NCBI RefSeq assembly: GCF_051014685.1
Contig: NW_027478459.1
Coordinates: 744,001 to 808,000 of the forward strand
DNA: 64,000 nucleotides
Reading direction: 5' to 3'
Origin: Ptiloglossa arizonensis
Taxonomy: Eukaryota; Arthropoda; Insecta; Hymenoptera; Colletidae
This document shows positions 60,243 through 64,000 of the stretch, piece after piece. Within the stretch, counting starts at the first letter, position 1. The number at the start of each line of letters is the position of its first letter. A program made the position numbers and the translations under genes. A model generated the notes under the pieces. That model was not told where the DNA came from. It made no database searches and was given only the letters and a program-made list of their open reading frames with translations.

Positions 60243-60824
60243 TTACTGGAATGGCCTAGGGGAAAAGTAGACACACCATTATAATCGGGCGAGTTTCACC
60301 TTTCGGACGCAATAGGAATTTCTCGAGTTCGTCAATCTGTTCGCGAGATATGGGAGTTTGAAGTTAAGGAATGGTTGAGAAACCATCACAATTTTCGCAA
60401 GTCTGATACTCGAAGCCAATAACTACTATGGCCTAGTGGAAAAACGCACATGCCTTTGTAATCGGTCGAGTTTCTACTTTCAGATGCAACAGGAAATAAT
60501 CGAGTTCGTCAATCCGTTCGCGAGATATGGGAGTTTGAAGTTAAGGAATGCTTGAGAAACGATCAAAATTCTCGCAAAACTGATACTCGAAACCAATAAC
60601 TACAAAGGCTTAGGGGAAAAATACACATACCCTTGTAATCGGGGGAATTTCTACTTTCAGATACAACAGGAATTTCTCGAGTTCGTCAATCCGTTCGCGA
60701 GATATGGGAGTTTGAAATTAAGGAACGGTTGAGAAACCATCAAAATTGTCGCAAGTCTGATACTCGAAACCAATAACTACTATGGCCTAGGGCAAAAATA
60801 CACATACCGTTGTAATCGGACGAG

Positions 60825-60906
60825 TTTCTGGAATGGCCTAGGGGAAAAGTAGACACACCATTATAATCGGGCGAGTTTCACCTTTCGGATGCAATAGGAA
60901 TGCGAA
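60825..60906 (+). repeat. 82-bp partial monomer with a different left join
   Basis: The right part is the same, but the left join is GGACGAGTTTCTGGAATGG instead of CGAGTTACTGGAATGG. It looks like a second recombination at the shared CTGG between GAGTTTCTGGTTTC and AACTGGAATGG. Confidence 0.85.
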
Positions 60907-62726
60907 TTACTGGAATGGCCTAGGGGAAAAGTAGACACACCATTGTAATCGGGCGAGTTTCACCTTTCGGACGCAATAGGAATTTCTCGAGTTCGTCAAT
61001 CCGTTCGCGAGATGTGGGAGTTTGAAGTTAAGGAATGCTTGAGAAACCATCAAAATTTTCGCAAAACTGATACTCGAAACCAATAACTTGAATGGCCTAG
61101 GGGAAAAGTACACACACCATTGTAATGGGGCGAGTTTCTACTTTCAGATGCAACAGGAATTTCTCGAGTTCGTCAATCCGTTCGCGAGATATGGGAGTTT
61201 GAAGTTAAGGAATGGTTGAGAAACCATCAAAATTTTCGCAAGTGTGATACTCGAAACCAATAACTGGAACAGCCTAGGGGAAAAGTACATACACCATTGT
61301 AATCGGGCAAGTTTCTACTTTCAGAGGCGACAGGAACTTCTCGAGTACGCCAATCCGTTCGCGAGGTATCGGAGTTTGAAGTTAAGGAATGCTTGAGAAA
61401 CCATCAAAATTTTCGCAAAACTGATACTCGAAACCAATAACTACAAAGGCTTAGAGGAAGAATACACATACCTTTGTAATCGGGGGAGCTTCTACTTTCA
61501 GATGCAACAGGAATTTCTCGAGTTCGTCAATCCGTTCCGGAGATATGGGAGTTTGAAATTAAGGAACGGTTGAGAAACCATCAAAATTGTCGCAAGTCTG
61601 ATACTCGAAACCAATAACTACTATGGCCTAGGGCAAAAATACACATACCGTTGTAATCGGACGAGTTTCTGCTTTCAGATGCAACAGGAATTTCTCGAGT
61701 TCGTCAATCCGTTCGCGAGATATGGGAGTTTGAAATTAAGGAACGGTTGAGAAATCGTCAAATTTGTCGCAAGTCTGATACTCGAAACCAATAACTACTA
61801 TGGCCTAGGGCAAAAATACACATACCGTTGTAATCGGGCGAGTTTCTGCTTTTAGATGCAACAGTAATTTCTCGAGTTCGTCAATCCGTTCGCGAGCTAT
61901 GGGAGTTTGAAATTAAGGAACGGTTGAGAAACCATCAAAATTGTCGCAAGTCTGATACTCGAAACCAATAACTACTATGGCCTAGGGCAAAAATACACAT
62001 ACCGTTGTAATCGGACGAGTTTCTGCTTTCAGATGCAACAGGAATTTCTCGAGTTCGTCAATCCGTTCGCGAGATATGGGAGTTTGAAGTTAAGGAATGC
62101 TTGAGAAACGATCAAAATTCTCGCAAAACTGATACTCGAAACCAATAACTACAAAGGCTTAGGGGAAAAATACACATACCCTTGTAATCGGGGGAATTTC
62201 TACTTTCAGATACAACAGGAATTTCTCGAGTTCGTCAATCCGTTCGCGAGATATGGGAGTTTGAAATTAAGGAACGGTTGAGAAACCATCAAAATTGTCG
62301 CAAGTCTGATACTCGAAACCAATAACTACTATGGCCTAGGGCAAAAATACACATACCGTTGTAATCGGACGAGTTTCTGGTTTCAGATGCAACAGGAATT
62401 TCTCGAGTTCGTCAATCCGTTCGCGAGATATGGGAGTTTGAAGTTAAGGAATGCTTGAGAAACCATCAAAATTTTCGCTAGTCTGATACTCGAAACCAAT
62501 AACTACAATGGCCTAGGGCAACAATACACATACCGTTGTAATCGGACGAGTTTCTACTTTCAGATGCAACAGGAATTCCTCGAGTTCGTCAATCCGTTCG
62601 CGAGATATGGGAGTTTGAAGTTTAGGAATGGTTGAGAAACCATCACAATTTTCGCAAGTCTGATACTCGAAACCAATAACAGGAATGGCCTAGGGAAAAG
62701 TACACACACCATTGTAATCCGGCGAG

Positions 62727-62808
62727 TTACTGGAATGGCCTAGGGGAAAAGTAGACACACCATTATAATCGGGCGAGTTTCACCTTTCGGATGCAATAGG
62801 AATGCGAA
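62727..62808 (+). repeat. 82-bp partial monomer, copy 6
   Basis: Same structure as at 60,161 with the CCGGCGAG left edge. It is followed by sequence matching 60,907 onward (offset 1,902). Confidence 0.9.
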
Positions 62809-64000
62809 TTACTGGAATGGCCTAGGGGAAAAGTAGACACACCATTGTAATCGGGCGAGTTTCACCTTTCGGACGCAATAGGAATTTCTCGAGTTCGTCA
62901 ATCCGTTCGCGAGATGTGGGAGTTTGAAGTTAAGGAATGCTTGAGAAACCATCAAAATTTTCGCAAAACTGATACTCGAAACCAATAACTTGAATGGCCT
63001 AGGGGAAAAGTACAAACACCATTGTAATGGGGCGAGTTTCTACTTTCAGATGCAACAGGAATTTCTCGAGTTCGTCAATCCGATCGCGAGATATGGGAGT
63101 TGGAAGTTAAGGAATGCTTGAGAAACCATCAAAATTTTCGCAAAACTGGTACTCGAAACCAATAACTGGAATGGCCTAGGGGAAAAGTACACACAACATT
63201 GTAATGGGGCGAGTTTCTACTTTCAGATGCAACAGGAATTTCTCGAGTTCGTCAATCCGTTCGCGAGATATGGGAGTTTGGAGAAAAGGAATGGTTGAGA
63301 AACCATCAAAACTTTCGCAATTCTGATGCTAGAAACGAATAACTGGAATGACCTAGGCAAAAAGTACACACACGATTGTAATCGGTCGACTTTCTACTTT
63401 CAGAAGCAACAGGAAATAATCGAATTCGTCAATCCGTTCGCGAGATGTGGGAGTTTGAAGTTAAGGAATGCTTGAGAAACCATCAAAATTTTCGCAAAAC
63501 TGATACTCGAAACCAATAACTTGAATGGCCTAGGGGAAAAGTACACACACCATTGTAATGGGGCGAGTTTCTACTTTCAGATGCAACAGGAATTTCTCGA
63601 GTTCGTCAATCCGTTCGCGAGATATGGGAGTTTGAAGTTAAGGAATGGTTGAGAAACCATCAAAATTTTCGCAAGTGTGATACTCGAAGCCAATAACTAC
63701 CATGGCCTAGGGGAAAAACGCACATGCCTTTGTAATCGGTCGAGTTTCTACTTTCAGATGCAACAGGAAATAATCGAGTTCGTCAATCCGTTCGCGAGAT
63801 ATGGGAGTTTGAAGTTAAGGAATGGTTGAGAAACCATCACAATTTTCGTAAGTCTGATACTCGAAGCCAATAACTACCATGGCCTAGGGGAAAAACGCAC
63901 ATGCCTTTGTAATCGGTCGAGTTTCTACTTTCAGATGCAACAGGAAATAATCGAGTTCGTCAATCCGTTCGCGAGATATGGGAGTTTGAAGTTAAGGAAT

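Larger units (their letters stand above)
1..64000 (+). repeat. Tandem satellite array, ~177-bp monomer, uninterrupted
   Basis: The landmark GCAAGTCTG falls at 17, 194, 371, 548, 724, 901, 1078 and 1255, giving a spacing of 177 (once 176), and the same landmark or a close variant recurs to the end of the window. That makes about 360 copies, all in the same orientation. No stretch of non-satellite sequence was seen, and the array enters and leaves the window in mid-array. Tandem, nucleosome-length, AT/CpG-mixed monomers with higher-order repeats are known from centromeric and pericentromeric heterochromatin of plants and animals. The assignment to a centromere is inference. The monomer does not match the human alpha satellite or the Arabidopsis 178-bp repeat as I know them, and I cannot name the family. 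Confidence 0.98.
57053..64000 (+). repeat. Region F: mixed satellite with truncated monomers
   Basis: About 40 monomers. Markers are TCGCAAAACTG, CAAAATTGTCGCAAG, CGAAGCCAATAAC, ACGCACATGCC and CCTAGGCAAAAAG. Internal repeats: 57,160-57,590 matches 59,909-60,339 (offset 2,749); about 60,541-60,825 matches 62,090-62,374 (offset 1,549); about 60,826-61,180 matches 62,728-63,080 (offset 1,902). No GCACGG-type monomers after 56,900. The array runs off the window end. Confidence 0.82.

Noticed and set aside
1..64000. CRISPR-like regular repeat
   Set aside because: The period is the whole 177-bp unit, with no short conserved repeat separated by unique spacers; the variable segment is shared between monomers. 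No cas genes and no prokaryotic features.
1..64000. Known satellite families (human alpha satellite, Arabidopsis 178-bp repeat)
   Set aside because: Similar unit length, but the sequence as I know these families does not match. I do not name a family or a species.

Overview
The whole 64 kb window is one uninterrupted tandem satellite-DNA array. It is built from about 360 head-to-tail copies of a monomer of about 177 bp, all in the same orientation on the given strand. I see no real protein-coding gene, RNA gene, transposon, inversion or unique sequence. This points to a eukaryotic nuclear genome, most probably a centromeric or pericentromeric (possibly other heterochromatic) block. A nucleosome-sized 177-bp unit is typical of plant centromeric satellites and also occurs in animals. 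I do not recognise the monomer as a named family, so neither the species nor centromere function can be established from the sequence alone.

Each monomer has a constant part: a phased AAAATTTT tract, then GCAAGTCTGATACTCGAAAC, and, further on, a CpG-rich stretch carrying XhoI (CTCGAG) and NruI (TCGCGA) sites followed by GATATGGGAG. A short hairpin dyad (ATGGTT-GAGA-AACCAT) spans the junction between monomers. Between these lies a variable segment of about 50 bp, which occurs as a few linked haplotypes around an AvrII site (CCTAGG).

The array is organised in higher-order repeats (HORs) and segmental duplications, region by region. A (1-~12.4 kb) is a 21-monomer HOR of 3,717 bp; one of its copies has grown to 30 monomers. 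Between A and B, ~12.37-12.57 kb is about one linking monomer. B (~12.57-18.24 kb) is two copies of a 16-monomer unit of 2,833 bp, each with one private monomer. C (~18.24-21.72 kb) is mostly monomeric, with a dimeric repeat and a 705-bp tetramer present twice. D (21.72-29.5 kb) is two copies of a 21/23-monomer HOR. E (30.0-57.05 kb) is a mosaic in which a block of about 10.5 kb (30.03-40.57) recurs as 46.86-57.05. Each E copy has its own internal tandem duplication (9 monomers in one, 11 in the other), and the stretch between them is made of shuffled fragments of the same block. F (57.05-64 kb) is a mixed stretch with truncated monomers and runs of nearly identical adjacent monomers; the array continues past both ends of the window.

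There are no genes to act together. The biology here is DNA-level: HOR amplification, unequal exchange, and possible protein-binding motifs. The most notable motif is a CENP-B-box-like sequence that occurs about once per HOR in region A.
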